Shown here piece by piece: positions 57,248 to 64,000 of a DNA stretch of 64,000 nucleotides; within the stretch, counting starts at the first letter, position 1; each line of letters opens with the position of its first letter. The notes below the pieces were generated by a model, which ran no database searches, was not told the origin of the DNA, and saw only the letters and a program-made list of their open reading frames with translations. The DNA lies in assembly GCF_026627425.1 (NCBI RefSeq), contig NZ_JAPNLH010000008.1, forward strand, positions 62,001-126,000, in the 5' to 3' direction. A program made the translations under genes and the position numbers. The DNA comes from Arthrobacter endolithicus. Its GTDB lineage: Bacteria > Actinomycetota > Actinomycetes > Actinomycetales > Micrococcaceae.

Positions 57248-57661
57248 CTACTTATCCACAGTGACTTTCAGCTGCCCGTTCTGCAGTGAGATATCGCCGC
57301 GAACGTAGATGGACGAGTCGGAGCTGCCAGCTTTCCATTCCTGCTTGACCTCATCGAAGGAGACGTTGCGCTCATATGTCACGGTGGCCTTACCGGATTT
57401 AGCGGTTGCGATCCGCCATATCGCATCCGCACCGCTGGACGGGGACCCTCCACTGATGGAAATGACGGGCGGTGACGTCAGCACCCACTTCACCTGCCGA
57501 GACTCCCCATACATGTATGCGTTAAATGGTCATCCGGCCGGTTCCAGATCCACGGACGCCACGCATTTGGCCAGGAAGTCATCCACCTTGGTCTGGACAG
57601 CTTCTTTAAAAGCAGCATTAGGAACCGGCTTGAGCGTCACTGACTGCGGTGCCTCACAACG
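57248..57661 (-). pseudogene. Uncharacterised protein, C-terminal domain, interrupted by TGA
   Basis: A continuous protein can be read on the minus strand from about 57661: SVTLKPVPNAAFKEAVQTKV, then DDFLAKCVASVDLEPAG, a TGA at 57532-57530, then PFNAYMYGESRQVKWVLTSP and so on to TAG at 57250-57248. The frame is unchanged across the TGA. In similar actinobacterial secreted or lipoprotein domains I recall a GCPF segment at this place, so TGA seems to replace a Cys codon. The N-terminal part, including any signal peptide, could not be found. Likely a decaying gene. Confidence 0.55.
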
Positions 57662-57817
57662 TCGCCCAGTTTTTTCACAGATTCGTGCTGTGTAACGTCT
57701 ACAGTAATGATCTCCCGCAGGGTCCGCCGAATCAGACCGCTCCGCCCAAATCGGCCAAAACTGGTGTCGTATACGCCGTTTCGTCGATCCGAGTCCGTCC
57801 TATGGGAAGATCGGGCC

Positions 57818-58468
57818 ATGTCGAACAAATCGCTGCGCGCCAGGCGTGCGCATCTGCGCTTCTTTATCATGGTCCTGGCCGGGATTGCGGCCGGGTTCGG
57901 AACAGCCATCCTCGGCGAATGGATCTACGCACCGGCAGTCGGCTGGGCCGCAGCGGCATTGATTTACAACCTCTGGATCTGGTTAACCATCTCCCGGATG
58001 GATGCGGACACCACAGCGCGCCACGCTGCGCAGGAGGACCCGCTGCGCTCCACCGCAGACGTGCTGATTCTGCTCGCCGCCCTGGCAAGCCTTGCCGCCG
58101 TCGTCCTGGTGATGATTGCCGCACAGGATGCCAAGGGCATCGCCAAGTTGCTGTTGGCGCTGCTCGCGCTGTTCACCGTCGCACTGTCCTGGCTCTTGGT
58201 GCATACGCTCTTTACACTGCGGTACGCGGAGATTTATTATGCGCGTCCGGTTCCCAAGGGGATCAGCTTTAATCAGGATGAACCTCCGCAATACACGGAC
58301 TTCGCCTACATGGCGTTCAGCTTGGGGATGACCTATCAGGTTTCCGATACGGACATCCAGACGCGGGAAATGCGGTCCGCTGCGCTCCGACACAGCCTGC
58401 TCGCCTTCGTCTTCGGCACCGGAATTCTGGCAACCACCATCAACTTGGTCGTCAGCCTGGCCCAGTAG
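57818..58468 (+). CDS. DUF1345 membrane protein
   Basis: 216 residues from ATG 57818, with GGAAGA upstream; the frame extends to 57707 without support. Five or six membrane segments. The segment DFAYMAFSLGMTYQVSDTDI and IQTREMRSAALRHSLLAFVF are the DUF1345 signature. Function of the family unknown. Stands alone. Confidence 0.9.
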   Translation: MSNKSLRARRAHLRFFIMVLAGIAAGFGTAILGEWIYAPAVGWAAAALIYNLWIWLTISRMDADTTARHAAQEDPLRSTADVLILLAALASLAAVVLVMIAAQDAKGIAKLLLALLALFTVALSWLLVHTLFTLRYAEIYYARPVPKGISFNQDEPPQYTDFAYMAFSLGMTYQVSDTDIQTREMRSAALRHSLLAFVFGTGILATTINLVVSLAQ

Positions 58469-58592
58469 TCCCTAGGATCTCAGCGCGGCTGCAGGCGTCC
58501 TAGGTCGATCACCGGCATAGGTAGAGGCGGGGTCCGGGTGGTTGTCCGAGCGACCCTCGCGAGCGCGTGGAGGCCGGCAGGAGGCCAGCTCC

Positions 58593-59876
58593 TTACACCC
58601 TGGTGCCGAAGAAGACCTCCGCCGCCTGCGCCAGCCGGCCCGGATCCTGCACGCCGCACAGTTCCCGGGCCGAATGCATGGACAGAAGCGGCGTGCCGAC
58701 ATCGACCGTACGGATCCCGAGCCGCGTCGCCGTCAACGGGCCAATCGTGGAACCGCAGGGCATCACGTTATTGGAGACGAACTCCTGATAGGGCACCCCT
58801 GCCGAGCGGCACAGGCGAGCCCACACGGCCGCCCCGGCCCCATCAGTTGCGTAGCGCTGGTTCGCGTTGATCTTCAGCAACGGGCCACCGTTGAGGACGG
58901 GACGGTTCGCCGGGTCATGGCGCTCCGGATAGTTCGGATGGACAGCGTGCCCGGCGTCGGCGGACACACAGAAGGACATGCTGAAGGCACGGCGCAGTTC
59001 ACTGACGGTGGAACCGAGTCCGTCCGAAATCCGGACCAAAACGTCCTCCAGCACGGGTCCGCAGGCGCCGGAGCGTGAGGCGCTGCCGACCTCTTCGTGA
59101 TCGAAGGCGGCCAGTACCGCGATAGGTCCGTCCGGGTCGGCCACTGATCCGGCGGCGATCAGGGCCGTCAAACCCGCGTGCACGGACGAAAGATTGTCCA
59201 GCCGACCAGACGCAAAAAGCTCTCCTTCGGCCCCGAACACCGCCGGTGCCTGCGTGTCCGCAGCGACGACGTCGTAGCCGGCGATGTCCGCAGGATCCAG
59301 ACCCACACCGTTTGCCAGCAGCCCGAGAAGGTCCGCAGTGCCGGCATCCCCGATCCCCCAGACCGGATTCATCTGCTGCTGCCTGTCCAAAACCAGGCCG
59401 TCGTTGACCCCACGATCCAAATGGATGGCCAGCTGGGGGAAACGCAGCAGGGGCCCCGATGCCACCAATGTCTCGGCGCCGTCCAACGTGACCAGTCGGC
59501 CGGCCAGCTTCAGCTCCCGGTCCAGCCACGAGTTCAGCAGCGGACCGCCGTAGACCTCCACGCCGGCCTGCAGCATGCCGAACTTGCCGGTCGTAGGCTT
59601 GGGCTTGAGCTTGAAGGACGGCGAATCCGTATGCGCCCCCAGGATATTAAAGCCGGTCACGGCTGTGGCGTTGGACGGTGTGACCCACGCGATGATCGCG
59701 CCGTCACGAATGATGAAGTTTTTTCCGGGACCGCCGGTCCATTCCTGCGATTCATCCAGTTGAGCGAAGCCTGCGCTTGTCAGTCTCCGGCCGGCCTCAT
59801 GCGCGGCGTGAAAGCTCGACGGCGACGCGGTGACGTAGGCGGCCAGGTCCTGAATGTGATTCTCGGCTTCACTCAT
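58593..59876 (-). CDS. apeB: M18 family aspartyl aminopeptidase
   Basis: 427 residues from ATG 59876 (TTG 59888 is possible). Zinc-ligand regions of M18 peptidases are visible: ILGAHTDSPSFKLKP, FDHEEVGSASRSGA (catalytic Glu-Glu), and the C-terminal SMHSARELCGVQD, with dual metal centre. It removes N-terminal Asp or Glu from peptides in the cytoplasm and forms large oligomers. Normal length. Confidence 0.92.
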   Translation of the reverse strand: MSEAENHIQDLAAYVTASPSSFHAAHEAGRRLTSAGFAQLDESQEWTGGPGKNFIIRDGAIIAWVTPSNATAVTGFNILGAHTDSPSFKLKPKPTTGKFGMLQAGVEVYGGPLLNSWLDRELKLAGRLVTLDGAETLVASGPLLRFPQLAIHLDRGVNDGLVLDRQQQMNPVWGIGDAGTADLLGLLANGVGLDPADIAGYDVVAADTQAPAVFGAEGELFASGRLDNLSSVHAGLTALIAAGSVADPDGPIAVLAAFDHEEVGSASRSGACGPVLEDVLVRISDGLGSTVSELRRAFSMSFCVSADAGHAVHPNYPERHDPANRPVLNGGPLLKINANQRYATDGAGAAVWARLCRSAGVPYQEFVSNNVMPCGSTIGPLTATRLGIRTVDVGTPLLSMHSARELCGVQDPGRLAQAAEVFFGTRV

Positions 59877-59933
59877 ACTTCGATTCAATCAAACATTGGC
59901 GGCAACTGCAGCCAGCACTTTCCCCGGAACCGG

Positions 59934-60698
59934 TCAGTAGTCCGGGTTGCTGGGTACCACCAGCCCGGTTTCGTAGGCGTACACCACAACCTGCACCCTA
60001 TCGCGAAGATGGAGTTTGGTGAGGACACGTCGAACGTGCGTCTTCACGGTGGCCTCAGACAGAAAGAACTTATGCGCAATCTCCGAATTGGACAGCCCCT
60101 CGGCAATGGCCTCCAGGACCTCGGTTTCGCGACGGGTCAGCTCTGCCAGCAACGGATCTCTGGATTCCTGACCGTTCCGCGGTGCCCTCGAGCGGACAAA
60201 ATTCTCTATCAGCCGTTGCGTGACTCTGGGCGCCACGACAGCGTCTCCGCTGGCAACTAGCTGAATGGCCCGAACTAGTTCCGCCGGGGCCACGTCCTTG
60301 AGGAGGAACGCGCTCGCCCCGGCCCGCAATCCGGCGAATGCGTACTCATCCAGATCGAAGGTGGTCAGAATAATGACGCGGGTGCAGGCACCATCCGCGG
60401 TGATTTTGCGCGTTGCCTCGATTCCGTCTAGAACGGGCATACGCACATCCATTAGGACCACATCCGGCCGCAGCGCGGCCACCTGTGCCACTGCCTGAGC
60501 ACCGTCGCAAGCCTCGCCGACTACGGAAATCGACGCTTCGCCCTCCAGGATCAGGCGGTAACCCATTCTCAGCAGCGGCTGGTCATCCACCAGCAAAACG
60601 CTAACGGGCGCAGCTGTTCCACCAACGGCCGTCCCGGCCGCCCGGCCGGCTGCTCCAACGGCCGGGCCGTCGCCGTCGTCCTTCACGTATCCGCTCAT
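59934..60698 (-). CDS. LuxR-type (NarL) response regulator
   Basis: 254 residues from ATG 60698. An unusual Gly/Ala-rich lead of about 30 residues precedes the receiver domain (VLLVDDQPLLRMGYRLILEG; phospho-acceptor Asp in VVLMDVRMPVLDG; Lys in FLLKDVAP). The C-terminal LuxR HTH is complete (RRETEVLEAIAEGLSNSEIA, ATVKTHVRRVLTKL). Partner of the histidine kinase encoded upstream; the pair probably controls the ABC exporter of the same operon. Confidence 0.92.
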   Translation of the reverse strand: MSGYVKDDGDGPAVGAAGRAAGTAVGGTAAPVSVLLVDDQPLLRMGYRLILEGEASISVVGEACDGAQAVAQVAALRPDVVLMDVRMPVLDGIEATRKITADGACTRVIILTTFDLDEYAFAGLRAGASAFLLKDVAPAELVRAIQLVASGDAVVAPRVTQRLIENFVRSRAPRNGQESRDPLLAELTRRETEVLEAIAEGLSNSEIAHKFFLSEATVKTHVRRVLTKLHLRDRVQVVVYAYETGLVVPSNPDY

Positions 60699-60756
60699 AG
60701 TCTCCCCACATGCTTACCGGCCGGTGCTAAAAACCCTGATTTTTTCTGTCCGGGCG

Positions 60757-62115
60757 TCAGGTGTCCAGGACCGCCTCGACTACCCAACCACCATAGGGGC
60801 ACGGACCCGCCTTGACGGTTCCAGCATAGATGCCGGCCCTTTCGCGCATCCCCGCAATGCCCTGCCCGACACCAAGCGAAGGTGTCTCTGCGGTGCTGCC
60901 GCGGCCGTCGTCGGAGATCCGCAGGCGGACCTGGCCAGCGGAGTGCGTCACGTCCACCTGGACGCGTGAGATCGCGCGGCCGTAGCGCAGGGCGTTGGTG
61001 AGGGATTCCTGCAGAATCCTGTAGACCGTAAGCTGGAAGGCCGGATCATCCGGCAGCGCCGGTCCCGTCCGGGTCAGCGATACGGGCAGACCCGCAGTAC
61101 GGAATCCATCCAGCAGCGTTTCCATTCCTGCTCCCGCGGGCAGTGGTGCCCTGCCGTCGGCTTCGACGGAGCCGTCCGCCCGCAGCACGCCCAGCACGCG
61201 GCGCATGTCAGATAACGCCGTGCGTCCGGTGCGGGAGAGTTCCGCGAGCACCTCCGCGGCGCGGGCCGGACGGCGCGTGAGGGCGACGGCGGCGCCGTCG
61301 GAGAGTGCAATCATCACGGTCAGCGAGTGCGCCACGACGTCGTGCATTTCCCGCGCGATCCGGTTCCGCTCGGACACGGACGCCAGCTGGGCATTGCGGT
61401 CTGCCCACGAGCGTAGTTCGACTTCATGCTCGCGGTCCCGCCGCACCCCGAGTCCGATGCCAGTGGCGATCACATTGGAAAGCAGAACGACGACGGCTGT
61501 AATGACCCCCGCCACCGAACCACTCTGCGCCGCTGCCCCGACCATTGGCGCAGGAAACCTGAAGAACAGAAGCAACACCAGCACCAGCGGCAGGCTGGCT
61601 GCCGCCGTCGTGATGAAACTGAAGATCCTCCCGCGCTGCACGGCCACGGCGTAGAGACCGAACCACAGGCTGAGGCTGGCGTTGCTGGAAAGGGGGTCCT
61701 GCACCAGCAGAACGGTCTCGATGACCGTCAGCAGAACGACGACGGAGACGGGTCGAGCGCGCCGGAACATCAGCGCTCCGGCGGAGATCAGGGTCAGGAT
61801 CAGGTGCAGCGAGGCGCCGTTGACCAGATGCCCGATGACCGTTCCCGCCGATAGGAGCAGGTAAAGAACGACGATGACGAGGTCCATCACCAGAGGGTGT
61901 TCGTAAAAGAACCGCCGGACGGTCCCGCGGCGCCGTGCCGTCAGTTCGGCAGGAGTCAGGGCCGCAATGCTGTGTCCCGCAAGCATCTCGGCCGGCCGTT
62001 GTGCCGACGGTCCGGCAGGGGCGCCCGCCGCTGTTCGTTCGGCGGACGCCGCTGCCTGGTCTGTGTTGACCATGGTGGGGAGTTTAGGAGTCGTCTCTTC
62101 TTTAAGCCTAGACAT
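60757..62115 (-). CDS. Sensor histidine kinase (NarL-partner type)
   Basis: 452 residues from ATG 62115, overlapping the ABC permease stop by 8 bases. A Pro/Ala-rich N-terminal part, then about five or six membrane segments (85-220), a HisKA_3 dimerisation segment (REMHDVVAHSLTVMIALSDG) with phospho-acceptor His, and a HATPase domain ending LRISDDGRGS. No extracellular sensor domain of note, so it may sense within the membrane, as do LiaS- or DesK-like kinases. Confidence 0.92.
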   Translation of the reverse strand: MSRLKEETTPKLPTMVNTDQAAASAERTAAGAPAGPSAQRPAEMLAGHSIAALTPAELTARRRGTVRRFFYEHPLVMDLVIVVLYLLLSAGTVIGHLVNGASLHLILTLISAGALMFRRARPVSVVVLLTVIETVLLVQDPLSSNASLSLWFGLYAVAVQRGRIFSFITTAAASLPLVLVLLLFFRFPAPMVGAAAQSGSVAGVITAVVVLLSNVIATGIGLGVRRDREHEVELRSWADRNAQLASVSERNRIAREMHDVVAHSLTVMIALSDGAAVALTRRPARAAEVLAELSRTGRTALSDMRRVLGVLRADGSVEADGRAPLPAGAGMETLLDGFRTAGLPVSLTRTGPALPDDPAFQLTVYRILQESLTNALRYGRAISRVQVDVTHSAGQVRLRISDDGRGSTAETPSLGVGQGIAGMRERAGIYAGTVKAGPCPYGGWVVEAVLDT

Positions 62116-63016
62116 CACGCTTCTTGAGCGTGATCACGGCCGGAATCAGGAAGAGAAGAATCCAGGCCACGAAGATCAGGCCGCCGGCCCATGGATCTAT
62201 GAAGGCGTCGCGGTGGCCAATCTCCAGCATCCGGCCGCCGGCCACGCTCGGGACGTATTCATTGACGTGCAGCCAGAAATCTCCTGGCACCAGGGTCAGC
62301 AGCTGAGTGCCGAAGGGAAGCACGAAGAACAGCGCCACGAGCACCATGATTCCGCCCGCGGAGTTGCGCAGCAAGGTACCAAGTGAGAGCCCGATCAGGG
62401 CCACGCCGGCAACGTACAGACCGCCGAGGAATATCGCCGGAAGCAGGCCTTCACGCTGCAGGTTCATGCTGATCCCGTAGGAATGCAGAATCGGAATGGA
62501 GATCAGGAACGTCACAAACGCCGCAGCCAGGGTGATCACATAGGAGACCACGACGAGCACAATCGCCTTTGCCGCGAAGGCCGGCAGCCGCTTGGGGATC
62601 GCCGTCATCGTGGAGCGGATCATCCCGGTGGCGAATTCCGAGGAAATGAACAGGACGGCAAGGGACCCGAGGATCAGAATGCCGATCTGGAGGCCACCAT
62701 TGGGAATCCCATACAATGCAAGATTAGGCGGGAGCGTCTTTTCCGCGGCCTCGGCGGTCATCCCCGTAGGATTGCTTCCGGGAATTCCCGGCCGCGCGAG
62801 ACCGAACTTCATCGTTTGTTCGATAATGGTTCCACGCAGCCAGGCCGTCAACGTGCCGACGCCGATTACGGCAACGAAGGTGCAGAGCAGCAATACCTTG
62901 GTGGATGTTAGCGAGCGGAACTTGATCCATTCCGATCGCAGGACGCCGGCAAAGGACAGGCCGGCGCCACCGGCAGTAGAGGGGGCTGCGGCCTTAGCTG
63001 TTGTTGAGGTGCTCAT
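62108..63016 (-). CDS. ABC transporter permease (ABC-2 type)
   Basis: 302 residues from ATG 63016. Six membrane segments in the ABC-2 layout; a large extracellular loop (about 55-100) follows the first helix, then LGSLAVLFISSEFATGMIRS, typical of BcrB or NatB-like permeases. It lies five bases after the ATPase gene. With that ATPase it forms an exporter, perhaps for peptides or for antibiotic resistance. Confidence 0.88.
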   Translation of the reverse strand: MSTSTTAKAAAPSTAGGAGLSFAGVLRSEWIKFRSLTSTKVLLLCTFVAVIGVGTLTAWLRGTIIEQTMKFGLARPGIPGSNPTGMTAEAAEKTLPPNLALYGIPNGGLQIGILILGSLAVLFISSEFATGMIRSTMTAIPKRLPAFAAKAIVLVVVSYVITLAAAFVTFLISIPILHSYGISMNLQREGLLPAIFLGGLYVAGVALIGLSLGTLLRNSAGGIMVLVALFFVLPFGTQLLTLVPGDFWLHVNEYVPSVAGGRMLEIGHRDAFIDPWAGGLIFVAWILLFLIPAVITLKKRDV

Positions 63017-63021
63017 AGTCC

Positions 63022-63963
63022 TTAGTTTCCTTCCGGTGCTTGGCCGCCGGAATTGGCAAGTGAATGGGAGTGGAACTCTACTTCGTCCTTGGTCAGGTCG
63101 AAGTACGCTTCCTCAAGGGAAGCGTTGAGCGGGGTCAGCTCGTAGATCAGTACTCGGTTATCCAAGGCAATGCGGGCAATCTGATGCGCATCGAGCCCGG
63201 AGACCTCCAGCGTCTCATTTTCGCTGCTGTTCACGCTGACACCCTCACCGGCGAGCAGATCCGACAGCTCGGAAACCTGCTGCGACCTGATCCGGGTCCG
63301 CGCCTGCTGTTTGCCGGCGATGATGTCCGCAATGGGTGCATCGGCAATGATCCGACCGCGGCCGATGACGATCAAATGGTCCGCGGTCTGCGCCATTTCG
63401 CTCATCAGGTGCGAGGACAGGAAGACTGTTTTTCCCTGCCCGGCCAGATACTTGACCAGATTCCGGACCCACAACACGCCTTCCGGATCCAGCCCGTTGA
63501 CGGGCTCATCAAGGATCAGCGTCTGCGGATCTCCCAGCAGCGCAGCCGCAATACCCAGGCGCTGTCCCATCCCGAGGGAGAACCCGCCCGCCTTCTTTTT
63601 TGCCACCTCTGCCAGACCGGTCATTTCAATGACCTCGTTGACACGGGTGGTGGAAATACCGTGCGTTGCCGCCATGGCCAGCAAGTGGTTGTAAGCGCTG
63701 CGGCTGGTGTGCACAGCCTTGGCGTCCAGGAGCGCACCGACTTGGTGCAGGGGATCACGATGTTCAGCGTAGGGCCGGCCGTTGACAATGACAGATCCGG
63801 CGGTGGGTCGGTCCAATCCGACGATCATGCGCATGGTGGTGGATTTCCCAGCACCGTTTGGACCCAGGAAACCAGTGACTTGCCCGGGCTCGATGGAGAA
63901 AGAAACGCCTGCTACTGCGACCTTCTCACCGTACTTCTTGGCGAGGTTTGTTGCCTCGATCAT
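63022..63963 (-). CDS. ABC transporter ATP-binding protein (BcrA-type)
   Basis: 313 residues from ATG 63963, with GAGG upstream. Walker A GPNGAGKST, signature FSLGMGQRLG (the LSGGQ position reads SLGMG), Walker B LILDEPVNGLDPEG. The SLGMGQR variant is typical of BcrA/CcmA-like ATPases with ABC-2 permeases. C-terminal extension of about 90 residues. First gene of the operon ATPase, permease, kinase, regulator. Confidence 0.93.
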   Translation of the reverse strand: MIEATNLAKKYGEKVAVAGVSFSIEPGQVTGFLGPNGAGKSTTMRMIVGLDRPTAGSVIVNGRPYAEHRDPLHQVGALLDAKAVHTSRSAYNHLLAMAATHGISTTRVNEVIEMTGLAEVAKKKAGGFSLGMGQRLGIAAALLGDPQTLILDEPVNGLDPEGVLWVRNLVKYLAGQGKTVFLSSHLMSEMAQTADHLIVIGRGRIIADAPIADIIAGKQQARTRIRSQQVSELSDLLAGEGVSVNSSENETLEVSGLDAHQIARIALDNRVLIYELTPLNASLEEAYFDLTKDEVEFHSHSLANSGGQAPEGN

Positions 63964-64000
63964 CTGATCATCCTCATTGCGTAGAGCCGCCAGCAGCCAG

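Noticed and set aside
57530-57532. Selenocysteine codon as the main explanation
   Set aside because: No N-terminal part of the gene, no obvious SECIS hairpin seen by eye, and no reason to expect selenoprotein machinery; kept only as a minor alternative.

Overview
The window looks like chromosomal DNA from a high-GC actinobacterium, most likely Arthrobacter or a close Micrococcaceae relative. The signs are strong G/C bias at third codon positions, frequent GTG starts, the gene order rpsF-ssb-rpsR-rplI with dnaB nearby, actinobacterial families (DUF456, DUF1345, DUF1801, CGNR zinc finger, FUSC, PucR) and a branched-chain keto-acid dehydrogenase cluster. No tRNA, rRNA, CRISPR array, transposase or integrase was recognised. 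Assignments come from reading motifs only; no database search was run.

Layout. 1-5.2 kb: the tail of a prolyl oligopeptidase, an MFS exporter fused to regulatory-type beta-sandwich repeats with its TetR regulator, a small membrane protein, a universal stress protein and a PH-domain protein. 5.2-11.3 kb: a complete peptide-type ABC importer (binding protein, fused double ATPase, two permeases). 11.5-16.3 kb: a FUSC membrane protein, then a class III CoA-transferase and a glutaryl-CoA-dehydrogenase-like enzyme that together fit glutarate breakdown. 16.3-25 kb: a DHA2 exporter carrying a winged-helix tail, DUF456, a sugar-type MFS with a Gfo/Idh oxidoreductase, an S9 peptidase and an orphan excisionase-type HTH protein. 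24.1-33.1 kb: amino-acid metabolism, with PucR regulator, alanine dehydrogenase, aminotransferase, bkdABC-type complex and HisC/Pat aminotransferase.

33.2-40.9 kb: a phage-holin-family membrane protein, a two-gene WXG100-like/alpha-beta-hydrolase operon that resembles a type VII secretion effector pair, purB followed by two related palindromic repeats, a MoaD-like protein coupled to a BNR propeller protein, and an EamA transporter facing a CGNR regulator. 40.9-47.2 kb: a GlcNAc/chitobiose uptake regulon (ngcEFG, SIS protein, RpiR regulator, divergent GlcNAc kinase). 47.2-49.8 kb: membrane proteins and a MATE exporter. 49.8-54.9 kb: replication and translation genes (dnaB, rplI, rpsR, ssb, rpsF), a DnaA-box-like cluster upstream of dnaB, a membrane-anchored L7/L12-like protein and a frameshifted DUF1801 gene. 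55-64 kb: another DHA2 exporter, a gene interrupted by TGA, DUF1345, aspartyl aminopeptidase, and an operon of ABC ATPase, ABC permease, histidine kinase and LuxR response regulator.

The items most worth following up are the WXG/hydrolase pair (33.6-35.6 kb), the paired palindromes after purB, the two MFS fusions, the MoaD/BNR pair, the membrane-tethered L7/L12-like protein, the DnaA-box cluster, and the TGA codon where a cysteine seems expected at 57.53 kb.
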